From positions 13,915 through 77,914 of the forward strand of contig DASYKC010000210.1 in NCBI GenBank assembly GCA_035995885.1: a DNA stretch of 64,000 nucleotides. The letters are read 5' to 3'. The stretch is from Schlegelella_A sp035995885. Lineage in GTDB: Bacteria > Pseudomonadota > Gammaproteobacteria > Burkholderiales > Burkholderiaceae_C. The notes under the pieces are model-generated. The model made no database searches. It worked only from the letters and a program-made list of their open reading frames with translations, and was not told the origin of the DNA. Below, one piece after another: positions 43,023 to 53,030 of the stretch. Every line of letters starts with the position of its first letter. Position 1 is the first letter of the stretch. Made by a program: the position numbers and the translations under genes.

Positions 43023-43265
43023 TCAGTGCTTGCCGATCTCGCGCCAGCTCTTCTCGTGGACTTCGACGCCGAACTTCTTCGCCGCCGCCAGGATGCGCTT
43101 CCACGCCGCGTCGCGCTCGGCATCGGTGACGCCCTTGACCTGGTTGAAGCGGGCGATCGCGTTGCGAACGTGGGTCGCGTTCTCGAGCGGCTCCTTGCGT
43201 TCCTTCGGGAAGGCGAACTGGCGCGGATCGATGGCCTTGCGATCTGCGGCGTCGAGCTTGCTCAT
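43023..43265 (-). CDS. Small conserved protein (DUF6582-like)
   Basis: 80 residues, basic and helical: FAFPKERKEPLENATHVRNA, ARFNQVKGVTDAERDAAWKRI, AAKKFGVEVHEKSW. The same string occurs in many small bacterial proteins that I remember as DUF6582; the label is from memory. AGGAG precedes the ATG. Role unknown. Confidence 0.8.
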   Translation of the reverse strand: MSKLDAADRKAIDPRQFAFPKERKEPLENATHVRNAIARFNQVKGVTDAERDAAWKRILAAAKKFGVEVHEKSWREIGKH

Positions 43266-43342
43266 GGCGGTCTCCTGAGGGTCAGATGAGCGAAAGTCGG
43301 CAAGCCCCGTTCCCGTCGCGAAGGGCGGCGACAGTCGCCGCG

Positions 43343-44260
43343 TCAGTGGCGCGCGAAGAAGCGCCAGATCTCGTCGGTCGCGTCGAGCGAAGACGAAGGC
43401 GGATCGAGAAAGCGCGCCAGGCGCTCGCCGCCCGGCCAGGAGTGGCCGCCACCCTCGACGGCGACGAGCTCGACCGCGCTGCCGGCGGCGCACGAGCGGT
43501 AGCGGGTTCGCCGCAGGGCGCCGTCCTGCTCGGTCGCGGCGGCGTCGCCGCAGCCGTCGTGACGACGCCAGAAGTCGATCGCCGAGGCGACGCTGCGCAC
43601 GTCGTGGACGGCGCGGGCCTTGGCGCCCTCGCCGCCGTCGAACGGCAGGTTCCGGTCGGCCGTGCCGTGGATGACGAGCACCGGCACCGGCCGCGCCGGC
43701 CGGCAGCGATCGAACGCCGTCATCTCGCCGGCGACGATGGCGACCCCCGCGATGCGGTCGGCGAGCGCGCACGCGACCTCGTACGCCATCATCCCGCCGT
43801 TCGAGATGCCGGTCGCGTAGACGCGCGCGCGGTCGATCGCGACCGTCGCCGCCAGGTCGTCGAGGAGCGCGGCGACAAAGGCGATCTCGTCGACGCGCTG
43901 CTGCATCGCCGAGCCGCAGCAGCTGCCCGCGTTCCACGTCCGCAGCTTGCCGGCGATGCCGCCCGAGCCTTGCGGGTAGACGGCGACGAAGCCTTCGGCC
44001 TCGCCTTTCGCGCTCATGCGCGACTGCCTGCGCACCGAGTCGGCGTTGCCGCCGCCGCCATGGAAGACGATGACGACGGCCAGCGGGCGATCGCGCCGGC
44101 TCGGCAGGTCGATCTCGTAGCCGCGCTCGCCGGTGCCGACGCGGACCTGGCGCTCGATCGTCTCGGCGCTCGCCCTCGCGCACGCCGCCGCGAGGACGAC
44201 GGCGGCGAGCGCGGCGGCGAGCGCGGCACCGAGCACGCGCAGCAGCGACGTCGCGCTCAT
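43343..44260 (-). CDS. Secreted PHB-depolymerase-like (LpqC/Est-type) esterase
   Basis: 305 residues. Signal peptide with a possible lipobox-like LAAAC at about 22-26. Alpha/beta hydrolase of the PHB depolymerase/feruloyl-esterase group: oxyanion FHGGGGNADS, nucleophile elbow ATGISNGGMM, late GGGHSWPGG histidine. A disulphide-type CC pair sits in AGSCCGSA, as usual in this group. Its ATG overlaps the putA stop (ATGA), although the functions seem unrelated. It could act on extracellular esters or on polyhydroxyalkanoate oligomers. Confidence 0.87.
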   Translation of the reverse strand: MSATSLLRVLGAALAAALAAVVLAAACARASAETIERQVRVGTGERGYEIDLPSRRDRPLAVVIVFHGGGGNADSVRRQSRMSAKGEAEGFVAVYPQGSGGIAGKLRTWNAGSCCGSAMQQRVDEIAFVAALLDDLAATVAIDRARVYATGISNGGMMAYEVACALADRIAGVAIVAGEMTAFDRCRPARPVPVLVIHGTADRNLPFDGGEGAKARAVHDVRSVASAIDFWRRHDGCGDAAATEQDGALRRTRYRSCAAGSAVELVAVEGGGHSWPGGERLARFLDPPSSSLDATDEIWRFFARH

Positions 44261-47200
44261 TGCAGCGTCATCAGGGTCGCGTTGCCGCCTGCCGCCGCGG
44301 TGTTGACGCTCAGCGCGCGCTCGACGACGAGGCGCTCGAGCGGCAGCGCCGTCTCGCCCGGCCGCGATCCCTCGACGCCGACGATCGGCCCCAGGCGTGC
44401 GGCGAGGACGCGGCCGATGCGAAGGAGCCCATCGGCGCTGCCGTGGTGAAGCACGGCGTCGAAGCGCACGCCGGGCACGGTCCAGTCGTCGACGAGGTCG
44501 ATCCGCGCCCGCACCGGCTCGGGCAGGCGCTCGCGCAGCGCTGCCGCGTCGCGCGGCCAGAGCGCGCGGCTGCCGACGGCGAGGACGGCGGCGAGCTGGG
44601 CCAGGCGATCGCCCTCGGCATCGGCGAGGCAAAGGATGGCGTCGCGCGGCTGCAGGGTGTAGACGTTGCGCTCGCCGGTCGGGCCGGCGAGGAGCGACGC
44701 GACGCCGACGCGCGATTCGCTCGCGAAGCGGGTGCACAGCGCCGCCAGCACCGCGTCGCCGCCGCCCTCGGCCCAGCGCCGCAGCGCGCGCAGCGGCGCG
44801 GCGACGTCGAGCTGCGGCGACGCGTCGACGCTGCCCGCGGCGAGCGCGCGCGACATCACTGCGGCCGGCCGGCGCGAGAGCAGGCGATAGAGATAGAGCG
44901 GCCCGCCCGCCTTCGGCCCCGTTCCCGACAGGCCTTCGCCACCGAACGGCTGGACACCGACGACCGCGCCGACCATGTTGCGATTGACGTAGACGTTGCC
45001 GACGCGCGCGCCGGCGACGACCTGGGCGATCGTCTCGTCGATGCGCGACTGCACGCCGAGCGTCAGGCCGTAGCCGGTGGCGTTGACCTGGTCGATCATC
45101 GCGCCGAGGTCGCGGCGCCGGTAGCGGACGACGTGGAGCACCGGGCCGAAGATCTCGCGCTCCAGCTCGCCGAGGTGGTCGAGCTCGATCAGCGTCGGCG
45201 TCACGAACGTGCCGCGCGCGGTCGCGCCGGCCTCGGCGCGGGCGTCGCGGAAGACGCTCCGGCCGCGCCCGCGCATCTGCGCGACGTGCGCCTCGATCGC
45301 ATCGCGCGCCTCGGCGTCGATCACCGGGCCGACGTCGACGGCGAGCGCGTCGGGCGCGCCGATCCGGCTCTCGGCCATCGCGCCCCTCAGCATCGCGACG
45401 ACGCGGTCGGCGCCGTCGTCCTGCAGGCACAGCACGCGCAGCGCCGAGCAGCGCTGGCCGGCGCTGTCGAACGCCGAGGCGACGACGTCGCTCACGACCT
45501 GCTCGGCGAGCGCCGACGAATCGACCAGCATCGCGTTCTGGCCGCCGGTCTCGGCGATCAGCGGCACGGCACGGCCGGCATCGTTCAAGCGGCCGGCGAG
45601 GCTCTTCTGGAGCAGCCGGGCGACGTTGGTCGAGCCGGTGAACATGACGCCCTGGACGCGCGCATCGGCGACGAGCGCGGCGCCGACGGTCTCGCCGCGG
45701 CCGGGCAGGAGCTGCAGCGCCGTCGGCGGCAGGCCGGCGCCGCGCAGGCGCCGCACCATCTCGGCGGCGATCAGCGGCGTCTGCTCGGCCGGCTTGGCGA
45801 GCACCGGATTGCCGGCGGCGAGCGCTGCCGCGACCTGGCCGGTGAAGATCGCGAGCGGAAAATTCCACGGACTGATGCAGACCACGGGGCCGAGCGGCGC
45901 GGCGTCGCCGCCGCCGAGGTCGCGGCGCGCCTGCGCCGCGTAGAAGCGCAGGAAGTCGACCGCCTCGCGCACTTCGGCGATGCCGTTCGGATAGGTCTTG
46001 CCGGCTTCGCGCGCGAGCAGGCCGAGCAGAAGCGGCAGGTCGGCCTCGAGCGAATCGGCGCTGCGCTCGAGCATCGCGGCGCGCTCGCTCGCCGGCGTCG
46101 CCGCCCACGCGGCCGCGCCTTCGCTCGCGCTGGCGACGGCGCGCTCGACGTCGGCGAGCGTCGCCTCGCGGACGTGGCCGACGACGTCGTCGTGGTCGGC
46201 CGGGTTGAGAATTTCCTGCGCCGGCGTGGCCGACGCGGCGAATGCGCCGGGTGCTGCGATCGCCGACGCATTGGCCGCAGCCAGCAGGGGCGATGCTGTC
46301 CACGTCTCGGCGCGGCTCGCCTGCAAGGCCTCGGCGAGCGCGGCCAAGGCGTCCTCGTTCGAGAGGTCGAGGCCGCGCGAGTTGCGCCGCGCGCCGCCAT
46401 AGATCTCGCCCGGCAAGGCGATCGCCGGATGCGGCCGGCCGACGACGCGCGCGCCGCCTTCGCCTTCCTCGTCGGCGATGCGCTCTGTCGTCGTCACCGG
46501 GTCCTCGATGAGCGCGTCGATCGGCACCGACGCGTCGGCGATGCGGTTGACGAACGAGGTGTTGGCGCCGTTCTCGAGCAGGCGCCGGACGAGGTAGGCG
46601 AGCAGCGTCTCGTGCGTGCCGACCGGCGCGTAGATCCGGCACGGCCGGCCGAGCCCGCCGTCGGCGACGTTGCCGACGACCTGCTCGTAAAGCGGCTCGC
46701 CCATGCCGTGAAGGCACTGGAACTCGTAGCGGTCGGGCGCCGCCGCGGCGCCGCCGGCGAGCTCGTGAACGGCCGCGAGGGTGTGCGCGTTGTGGGTCGC
46801 GAACTGCGGGAACGTCGCGTCGGGCGCGGCGAGGAGGCGGCGCGCGCACGCCAGGTAGGCGACGTCGGTGTAGGCCTTCCTCGTGTAGACCGGATAGCCG
46901 TCGAGGCCGTCGATCTGGGCGCGCTTGATCTCGCTGTCCCAGTACGCGCCCTTGACGAGGCGGACCATCAGTCGATGCCCCGATCGCCGCCCGAGGTCGA
47001 CGAGCGCGTCGATCACGAAAGGGCAGCGCTTCTGGTACGCCTGGACGACGAAGCCGATGCCGTTCCAGCCGGCGAGCTCGGGCTCGAAGCAGAGCCGCTC
47101 GAGCAGGTCGAGCGAGAGCTCGAGGCGATCGGCCTCCTCGGCGTCGATGTTGAGGCCGATGTCGTGGCGCCGCGAGCGGATCGCGAGCTGCTTTAGGATC

Positions 47201-48027
47201 GGATAGAGCTCGTCGTGGACGCGAACGACCTGGGCCCGGCTGTAGCGCGGATGCAGCGCCGAGAGCTTGATCGAGATGCCCGGCCCGGCGCAGATGCCGC
47301 GGCCGGCCGAGGCGCGGCCGATCGCGTCGATCGCGTCCTCGTAGGCACGCCGGTAGCGCGCCGCGTCGGCGCCGGTGAGCGCGGCCTCGCCGAGCATGTC
47401 GTACGAATAGCGAAAGCCCTGTGCCTCGCGCGGCCGCGCATTGGCGAGCGCGTCGGCGATCGTCTCGCCGGTAACGAACTGCTCGCCCATCACGCGCATC
47501 GCCCGGTCGACGCTCTTTCGGATCAGCGGCTCGCCGCCCTTGCCGACGAGGCGCGCGAGCGCGTTCGACAGTCCCGACTCGCTGTGCGTCGAGACGAGCT
47601 TGCCGGTGAGGAGCAGCGCCCAGGTCGCGGCGTTGACGAAGAGCGACGGGCTGCGGCCGAGGTGCTCGTGCCACTGCCCGGTGCTGATCTTGTCGCGGAT
47701 GAGCGCGTCGCGCGTCGCCGGGTCGGGGATGCGCAGCAACGCCTCGGCGAGGCACATCAGCGCGACGCCTTCCTGCGACGACAGCGAGTACTCCTGCAGC
47801 AGGCCCTGGACGAGGCCTTCGCGGCCGGCCGCGCTCTTGCGATCGCGCAGCGCCTGCGCCAGCCGGCGCGCCAGCGCCTGCGCCGCGGCGGCGCTGTCGG
47901 GCGCCAGGCGCGCCGCGGCGACGAGCGGCGGCACGGCTTCGGGCTCGGCGAGCCGGTACGCCGCCGTGACCGCCGCGCGCAGCGGCGAGCGCGCGGCGGG
48001 GAGCGAGAGGTCGTCGTGCGGCGCCAT
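44257..48027 (-). CDS. putA: Bifunctional proline dehydrogenase / P5C dehydrogenase
   Basis: 1256 residues. FAD-binding proline dehydrogenase barrel (about 180-460: GISIKLSALHPRYS, NIDAEEADRLELSL, RLVKGAYWDSEIKRAQ, QFATHNAHT). Next comes an aldehyde dehydrogenase domain (about 560-990) with the glutamate in ETGGQNAM and catalytic cysteine in GQRCSALR, and then a C-terminal domain typical of long (type B) PutA. The N-terminal ribbon-helix-helix repressor domain of E. coli PutA is absent, so it should not regulate its own gene. It oxidises proline to glutamate at the inner membrane. The start codon lies in a tandem repeat shared with the end of the upstream gene. Confidence 0.96.
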   Translation of the reverse strand: MAPHDDLSLPAARSPLRAAVTAAYRLAEPEAVPPLVAAARLAPDSAAAAQALARRLAQALRDRKSAAGREGLVQGLLQEYSLSSQEGVALMCLAEALLRIPDPATRDALIRDKISTGQWHEHLGRSPSLFVNAATWALLLTGKLVSTHSESGLSNALARLVGKGGEPLIRKSVDRAMRVMGEQFVTGETIADALANARPREAQGFRYSYDMLGEAALTGADAARYRRAYEDAIDAIGRASAGRGICAGPGISIKLSALHPRYSRAQVVRVHDELYPILKQLAIRSRRHDIGLNIDAEEADRLELSLDLLERLCFEPELAGWNGIGFVVQAYQKRCPFVIDALVDLGRRSGHRLMVRLVKGAYWDSEIKRAQIDGLDGYPVYTRKAYTDVAYLACARRLLAAPDATFPQFATHNAHTLAAVHELAGGAAAAPDRYEFQCLHGMGEPLYEQVVGNVADGGLGRPCRIYAPVGTHETLLAYLVRRLLENGANTSFVNRIADASVPIDALIEDPVTTTERIADEEGEGGARVVGRPHPAIALPGEIYGGARRNSRGLDLSNEDALAALAEALQASRAETWTASPLLAAANASAIAAPGAFAASATPAQEILNPADHDDVVGHVREATLADVERAVASASEGAAAWAATPASERAAMLERSADSLEADLPLLLGLLAREAGKTYPNGIAEVREAVDFLRFYAAQARRDLGGGDAAPLGPVVCISPWNFPLAIFTGQVAAALAAGNPVLAKPAEQTPLIAAEMVRRLRGAGLPPTALQLLPGRGETVGAALVADARVQGVMFTGSTNVARLLQKSLAGRLNDAGRAVPLIAETGGQNAMLVDSSALAEQVVSDVVASAFDSAGQRCSALRVLCLQDDGADRVVAMLRGAMAESRIGAPDALAVDVGPVIDAEARDAIEAHVAQMRGRGRSVFRDARAEAGATARGTFVTPTLIELDHLGELEREIFGPVLHVVRYRRRDLGAMIDQVNATGYGLTLGVQSRIDETIAQVVAGARVGNVYVNRNMVGAVVGVQPFGGEGLSGTGPKAGGPLYLYRLLSRRPAAVMSRALAAGSVDASPQLDVAAPLRALRRWAEGGGDAVLAALCTRFASESRVGVASLLAGPTGERNVYTLQPRDAILCLADAEGDRLAQLAAVLAVGSRALWPRDAAALRERLPEPVRARIDLVDDWTVPGVRFDAVLHHGSADGLLRIGRVLAARLGPIVGVEGSRPGETALPLERLVVERALSVNTAAAGGNATLMTLQ

Positions 48028-48096
48028 GTCAGTGCGAAGGTGCCGACGCCATGTCAGCGCGACGATGCCGGCGCCCGTGAGCGCGAAGGTGCCGGT
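48023..48096. repeat. Three 24-25 bp tandem repeats across the putA start
   Basis: Units at 48023-48047, 48048-48072 and 48073-48096 share GCC(A/C)(T/G)G(T)(C/G)AG(T/C)GCGA(A/C)G(G/A)TGCCGG. They span the putA ATG, the 26-base gap and the last codons of the preceding gene. Changes in copy number would alter the gap and the C-terminus of that protein. Confidence 0.75.
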
Positions 48097-49025
48097 GCGG
48101 CGCCGTGGACGAGCGTCGCCGCGGCCAGGTCCTCGAGCGCGCTGCCGACCGACTTGAAGACGGTGCGCTGCTGTCCCGGCGATCGCCGGCCGTCGCGGCG
48201 ACCGCGCGCGAGCTCGGCGAGCGTGCCGATGGCGTCGGCAGCGACGACGCCGCGCGCGATCGGGCCGATCAGGTCGCCGCTTTTCGTCGCCGCGTCGTCG
48301 CTGTCGACGAACACCGCGGCGGCGGCGAAGCACGCGTCGTCGGCTTCGCGCATCGCCGGCGCGAACGAGCCGATCAGGTCGAGGTGGCTGCCCGTGCGCA
48401 GCCAGCGGCCGGATACGACCGGCTCGCGTGCGAGCGTCGCGCAGCTGACGATCTCGGCCTCGGCGACGGCCGCCTCCGCGCTCGCCGCGACGCGCGCGTC
48501 GAAGCCCTCGCCGGCCAGCTCGGCGACGAGCGCCGCCGCGCGTGGCGTCGAGCGTGCCCAGACCGTGACGCGCTCGATCGGCCGGACGGCGCGGTGCGCC
48601 TCGGGCAGCAGGCGGGCGATGCGGCCGGCGCCGATCACGGCGAGGTGGCTTGCGCCTTCCCGCGCGAGCCACGACGCCGCCAGCGCCGACGTCGCCGCCG
48701 TGCGCCGCGCCGTCAGCTCGTCGCCGTCGATCCAGGCGAGCGGCGCGCCGGTGCCCGCGTCGTAGAGAACGTACGTCGAGTGCAGCCCCGGCAGGCCGCG
48801 CGCGGCGTTGCCCGGCGCGACGTTGACGACCTTGACGCCGTAGCAGCCGCCGCGCTGCCAGGCCGGCATGACGAGCGACGTCACCGCATCGTCACCCGCG
48901 CCGGCGAGCTCGAGCACCTGGCGCGGCGGCAGCTCGCAGCCGCGCTCGAACATCGTTCTGAGGGCGTCGATGAGCGGCGCGAAGGCCAGCCGCTCGCGCG
49001 TCTCGTCCGCGCCGTAGAACCTCAT
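48054..49025 (-). CDS. Ornithine cyclodeaminase / mu-crystallin family enzyme
   Basis: 323 residues. NAD(P)-binding core with AVIGAGRIARLL, substrate region YGVKVVNVAPGN and RTAATSALAASWLA, and DAATKSGDL near the end, as in the OCD/mu-crystallin family. Members include ornithine cyclodeaminase, alanine dehydrogenase and pyrroline-2-carboxylate reductase. Lying 26 bases upstream of putA on the same strand, it probably feeds proline or a proline-like imino acid into PutA; a cyclodeaminase or pyrroline-2-carboxylate reductase activity would both fit. The last 15 residues are encoded by tandem repeat DNA. Confidence 0.87.
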   Translation of the reverse strand: MRFYGADETRERLAFAPLIDALRTMFERGCELPPRQVLELAGAGDDAVTSLVMPAWQRGGCYGVKVVNVAPGNAARGLPGLHSTYVLYDAGTGAPLAWIDGDELTARRTAATSALAASWLAREGASHLAVIGAGRIARLLPEAHRAVRPIERVTVWARSTPRAAALVAELAGEGFDARVAASAEAAVAEAEIVSCATLAREPVVSGRWLRTGSHLDLIGSFAPAMREADDACFAAAAVFVDSDDAATKSGDLIGPIARGVVAADAIGTLAELARGRRDGRRSPGQQRTVFKSVGSALEDLAAATLVHGAAPAPSRSRAPASSR

Positions 49026-49044
49026 CGTCGCGTCGGCACCGGTC

Positions 49045-51216
49045 CTAGAAGCCGACCGTCGCGGCCAGGCCGACGGTCCAGTTGCGCCCCGGCGCCGGCT
49101 CGAAGAAGCGCGAGTTGCCTTCGTTGACGATCACCGAGCCCGCGTAGCGGCGCGCCAGGACGTTGTCGACGCGCGCGAAGCCGGTGACGTCGACGCTGCC
49201 GACGCGCGCCGCGTAGCCGACGTTGGCGTTGACGACGGCGAACCCGGACGCCGCGTCGGCGTTCGCGTCGTTGACCCAGACCCGGCCGAGCGCGCGCGCC
49301 TCGACGCCGCCGCGCCAGCCGAGCGGCGGCGCCCAGGCGAGCGCGCCGTAGAGCGAGTCGCGGGCGATGCCGGGAATGCGGTTGCCGGCGGGGATCGTCA
49401 GGTTCGGCACGGCGCACGGCGTCGCCGTGCAGGTCGTGAAGGTGTCGAGATAGCGCGCGTCGAGCCAGGTGTAGGCGAGCTGCGCGCGCAGGTTCTCGCG
49501 CAGGTCGCGGCTCCACGCCGCCTCGAGGCCGCGCCGCCGCGTCGCGCCGACGTTCTGGAACGTCGAGCGGCCGCCGACGTTGCTGAGCGTGGCGATCTCG
49601 TTGTCGGTGCGGGTCTCGAACAGCGCGACGTTGACATCGCCCCAATCGGTCCTCGTCTTGACGCCGGCCTCGTAGCTGTCGTTCCTGGCCGCGCCGAGGG
49701 CCAGGTTGAGGCCGGTCTGCCCGTTCGGTCGGTAGGCGAGCTCGTTCAGCGTCGGCGTCTCGAAGCCGCGCCCGGCGGTGACATAGACGTGGAGCGCCGG
49801 CGTCGCTGCGAACATCAGGCCGGCCACCGGCAGCGTCGCGGCGAAGCGCAGCCGCCCGCTGTCGTCGGGATTCGGGCCGACGATGTAGTGATCCTCGGAA
49901 GAGAAGCGGACGCTGCTGTGGCGCACGCCGGCGTGCAGCGTCCAGCGCTCGGCGAACTGCCACGACCCTTGCGCATACTGGTCGAAGTTGGCGACGGTGT
50001 TGTCCTCGTCGCGGCGCAGCGCGCCTTGCACGCCGAGCGTCGTGCCGATGAAGTTCTGGTAGCCGAAGCGGTGCTCGTCGAGCGCGTCGTAGGCGATGCC
50101 GGCGACGATCGTCAACGGCGCGTCGGCGAGGCGCGTCTTCGCGGTCCAGCGCAGGTCGGTGCCGCGATAGTCGCGGCCGAGCGCGATCACGCCGCCTGGG
50201 TGAAGCGGGCTCGCCTGCGCCGCGACCGGAATCGCCTGGAACTGCTCGGTGTTGCGATGGCCGCTGTAGAAGAGCGCGCGCCAGGAGTTGACGGCGTCGA
50301 CGCGGCGCTCGTAGATGACGCCGACCTGCGTCTGGTCGACGGTCTTCCGGGTGTCGAAGGTCGTCGCCGCCGGATCGACGCCGCGCGGGTCAGTGTCGAA
50401 CTGGGCCCGGGTCAGGCCGAGCGGGTCTTGGGCCTTCGGCAGGGCGACGCTGTTGGCGATGAGGGTCCAGCGGTTGGCGTCGTCGTGCCAGGTGATCTTG
50501 GCGTTGCCGATGTTGCGTTCGGCGGCGCTGTGGTCGCGGTAGCCGTCGGTGCGAAAGGTGCTGCCGCTGACGACGTAGCCGAAGCCCTCGACGCCGCCGC
50601 TCGCCTTGAGGCCGAAGCGCAGCGCGCCGTAGCTGCCGGCGGCGACGCTCGCGCCGAACGTCGGCGCGCCGCTGCCCTCTTCGGTGAACACCTGGATCAC
50701 GCCGCCGGACGAATTGCCGTAGAGCGCCGAGAACGGTCCGCGCAGGACCTCGATGCTCTCGGCCGAGCCGAGGTCGACGTTGCTGATCTGGCCCTGGCCG
50801 TCCGGCAGCGTCGCCGGGATGCCGTCGACGTAGAGGCGGACGCCGCGGATGCCGAAGGTCGAGCGGGCGCCGAAGCCGCGCACCGAGATCTGCACGTCCT
50901 GCGCGTAGTTCTGGCGGTCGCGCGCGAGCAGGCCGGCGACGCCGCCGAGGCTTTCCGAGATGTTGATCTGCGGCCGGCCGTCGCGGATCGCGTCGGCGCC
51001 GATGCGGTCGATCGATGCCGGCACATCGAACGCCGGGGTCTCGGTCCGGGTCGCGGTCACCACCACCGGTGCGAGGCGGACCTGGCCGTCGGTCGGGGCG
51101 CCCTGGCCGCTGCCGATGCCCGGCAACGTCGCGAGGACGAGGACCGCGCAGCGCCACGACAAGGCGCGAGCCGTGGTCGTCGTCGTTGTCGCCGATCCTT
51201 CGATGCGTTGCGCCAT
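49045..51216 (-). CDS. TonB-dependent outer-membrane receptor
   Basis: 723 residues. ATG 51216 starts a signal peptide preceded by a Thr run. Then comes a TonB-box-like region (APVVVTATRTE), plug domain (LGGVAGLLARDRQNY, ISVRGFGARSTFGIRGVRLYVDGIPATLPDGQG, IEVLRGPFSALYGNSSGGVI) and a 22-strand barrel closing with aromatic F. The plug resembles the PcoX/YncD-like branch rather than a defined siderophore receptor. The substrate is unknown; no transport partner genes are adjacent. The stop is 19 bases before the cyclodeaminase-like gene, so cotranscription down to putA is likely. Confidence 0.93.
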   Translation of the reverse strand: MAQRIEGSATTTTTTARALSWRCAVLVLATLPGIGSGQGAPTDGQVRLAPVVVTATRTETPAFDVPASIDRIGADAIRDGRPQINISESLGGVAGLLARDRQNYAQDVQISVRGFGARSTFGIRGVRLYVDGIPATLPDGQGQISNVDLGSAESIEVLRGPFSALYGNSSGGVIQVFTEEGSGAPTFGASVAAGSYGALRFGLKASGGVEGFGYVVSGSTFRTDGYRDHSAAERNIGNAKITWHDDANRWTLIANSVALPKAQDPLGLTRAQFDTDPRGVDPAATTFDTRKTVDQTQVGVIYERRVDAVNSWRALFYSGHRNTEQFQAIPVAAQASPLHPGGVIALGRDYRGTDLRWTAKTRLADAPLTIVAGIAYDALDEHRFGYQNFIGTTLGVQGALRRDEDNTVANFDQYAQGSWQFAERWTLHAGVRHSSVRFSSEDHYIVGPNPDDSGRLRFAATLPVAGLMFAATPALHVYVTAGRGFETPTLNELAYRPNGQTGLNLALGAARNDSYEAGVKTRTDWGDVNVALFETRTDNEIATLSNVGGRSTFQNVGATRRRGLEAAWSRDLRENLRAQLAYTWLDARYLDTFTTCTATPCAVPNLTIPAGNRIPGIARDSLYGALAWAPPLGWRGGVEARALGRVWVNDANADAASGFAVVNANVGYAARVGSVDVTGFARVDNVLARRYAGSVIVNEGNSRFFEPAPGRNWTVGLAATVGF

Positions 51217-51409
51217 GGTCGGCAAGGATAGGCCCGAAGTGCATGCACCGGCATGGCGCGAAACGACGCCGTGGCAACAGCGCTGCGTCTGGGGTTTTCC
51301 CAAGGCAGCGTGGTGCGCGGCGCGCGCATCATCGGCCTTGCCGCGCCATGCGCGGCGGCTCCGGCCGACGACGCAGGCGAAGACTCATCGCAACGAAGGA
51401 GACACGGAC

Positions 51410-52174
<765 letters not shown>

Positions 52175-52220
52175 CGCCGTCGTCGCCGATAACGACAACG
52201 ACAACGACAGGAGGCAGCTC

Positions 52221-52982
52221 ATGATGAAAGCCGGGATCGACCAGGACGCGCTGATCACGATGTTCGCCGAGGCGAGCGCCAAGCAGGGCGAGGCGCTGCG
52301 CAAGGCGGTCAGCGAGGCGACGCTGCGCGCGCTGCAAGGCCGCGAGCTGACGCTCGACAACATCAGGAAGGTCGTCAAGAACGTCGCCGAGGCGGCGTCG
52401 ACCGGCATCGCCCGCAACCCGGCGCCGGGAATCGACGTCGAGGCGCTGCTCGGCAAGGCGCTCGGCGGCATCGATTCGGCGCTGCTGCAGGCGGTCGAGG
52501 CGAACCGCAAGGCGCTCGAGCAGTTCGTGAGCGGCGGCGTGTCGCTGAGCGAGAAGCCGCTCAAGGAGGCGCTCGCCAACATCGAGAAGATGGAAGACGT
52601 CTTCTTTGCCACCGTCACCAAGGCGAGCCAGTCGGCCGGGCCGCTGCAGGGCCCGTGGCAGGGCGCGCTCGACGCCATGAAGACGAAGGGCAGCGCGACC
52701 GGCGCGCAGGCGACGCAGACGGTCGAGCAGCTGATGGGCCAGGCGCAGACGATGCTGCGCGACGGCCGCGCCTCGGGCCTGCGCGCCGCGCAGGCGATGC
52801 TCGACAGCTACGCAGCGCTCGCCAGCGGCGTCCTCATCGGCATGTCCGAAGGGCTGCAGGCGGGGACGAAGAAGACCGGCGCGAGCGGCGGCGGGTCCTC
52901 GGCGTCGGCGCCGGCCGCGCCGGCGTCGAGCACGGCCACGGCGAAGAAGCGGGCCGCGCCGCGCGGCGGCCGCCGACGCTGA
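52221..52982 (+). CDS. Phasin-like helical protein with Ala/Lys/Arg-rich tail
   Basis: 253 residues, nearly all helical, with amphipathic segments (ALRKAVSEATLRALQGRELT; LDNIRKVVKNVAEAA; AALASGVLIGMSEGL). It closes with a low-complexity basic tail (TAKKRAAPRGGRRR), like histone-H1-type phasins or PhaM that link granules to DNA. I remember similar proteins as DUF6781. The gene follows phaB by 46 bases with AGGAGG before the ATG. A role on polyhydroxybutyrate granules is inferred from context and tail. Confidence 0.7.
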   Translation: MMKAGIDQDALITMFAEASAKQGEALRKAVSEATLRALQGRELTLDNIRKVVKNVAEAASTGIARNPAPGIDVEALLGKALGGIDSALLQAVEANRKALEQFVSGGVSLSEKPLKEALANIEKMEDVFFATVTKASQSAGPLQGPWQGALDAMKTKGSATGAQATQTVEQLMGQAQTMLRDGRASGLRAAQAMLDSYAALASGVLIGMSEGLQAGTKKTGASGGGSSASAPAAPASSTATAKKRAAPRGGRRR

Positions 52983-53030
52983 TCAGGGCGGCGCCGGTCG
53001 CGTTGCCTGGCGCGCCGCCGACCGCGTTGC

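Noticed and set aside
40317..43289. Long alternative frames over the HlyD/C39 exporter genes on both strands
   Set aside because: They are Arg/Ala/Pro-rich with no motif, while the chosen frames have full catalytic and membrane signatures.
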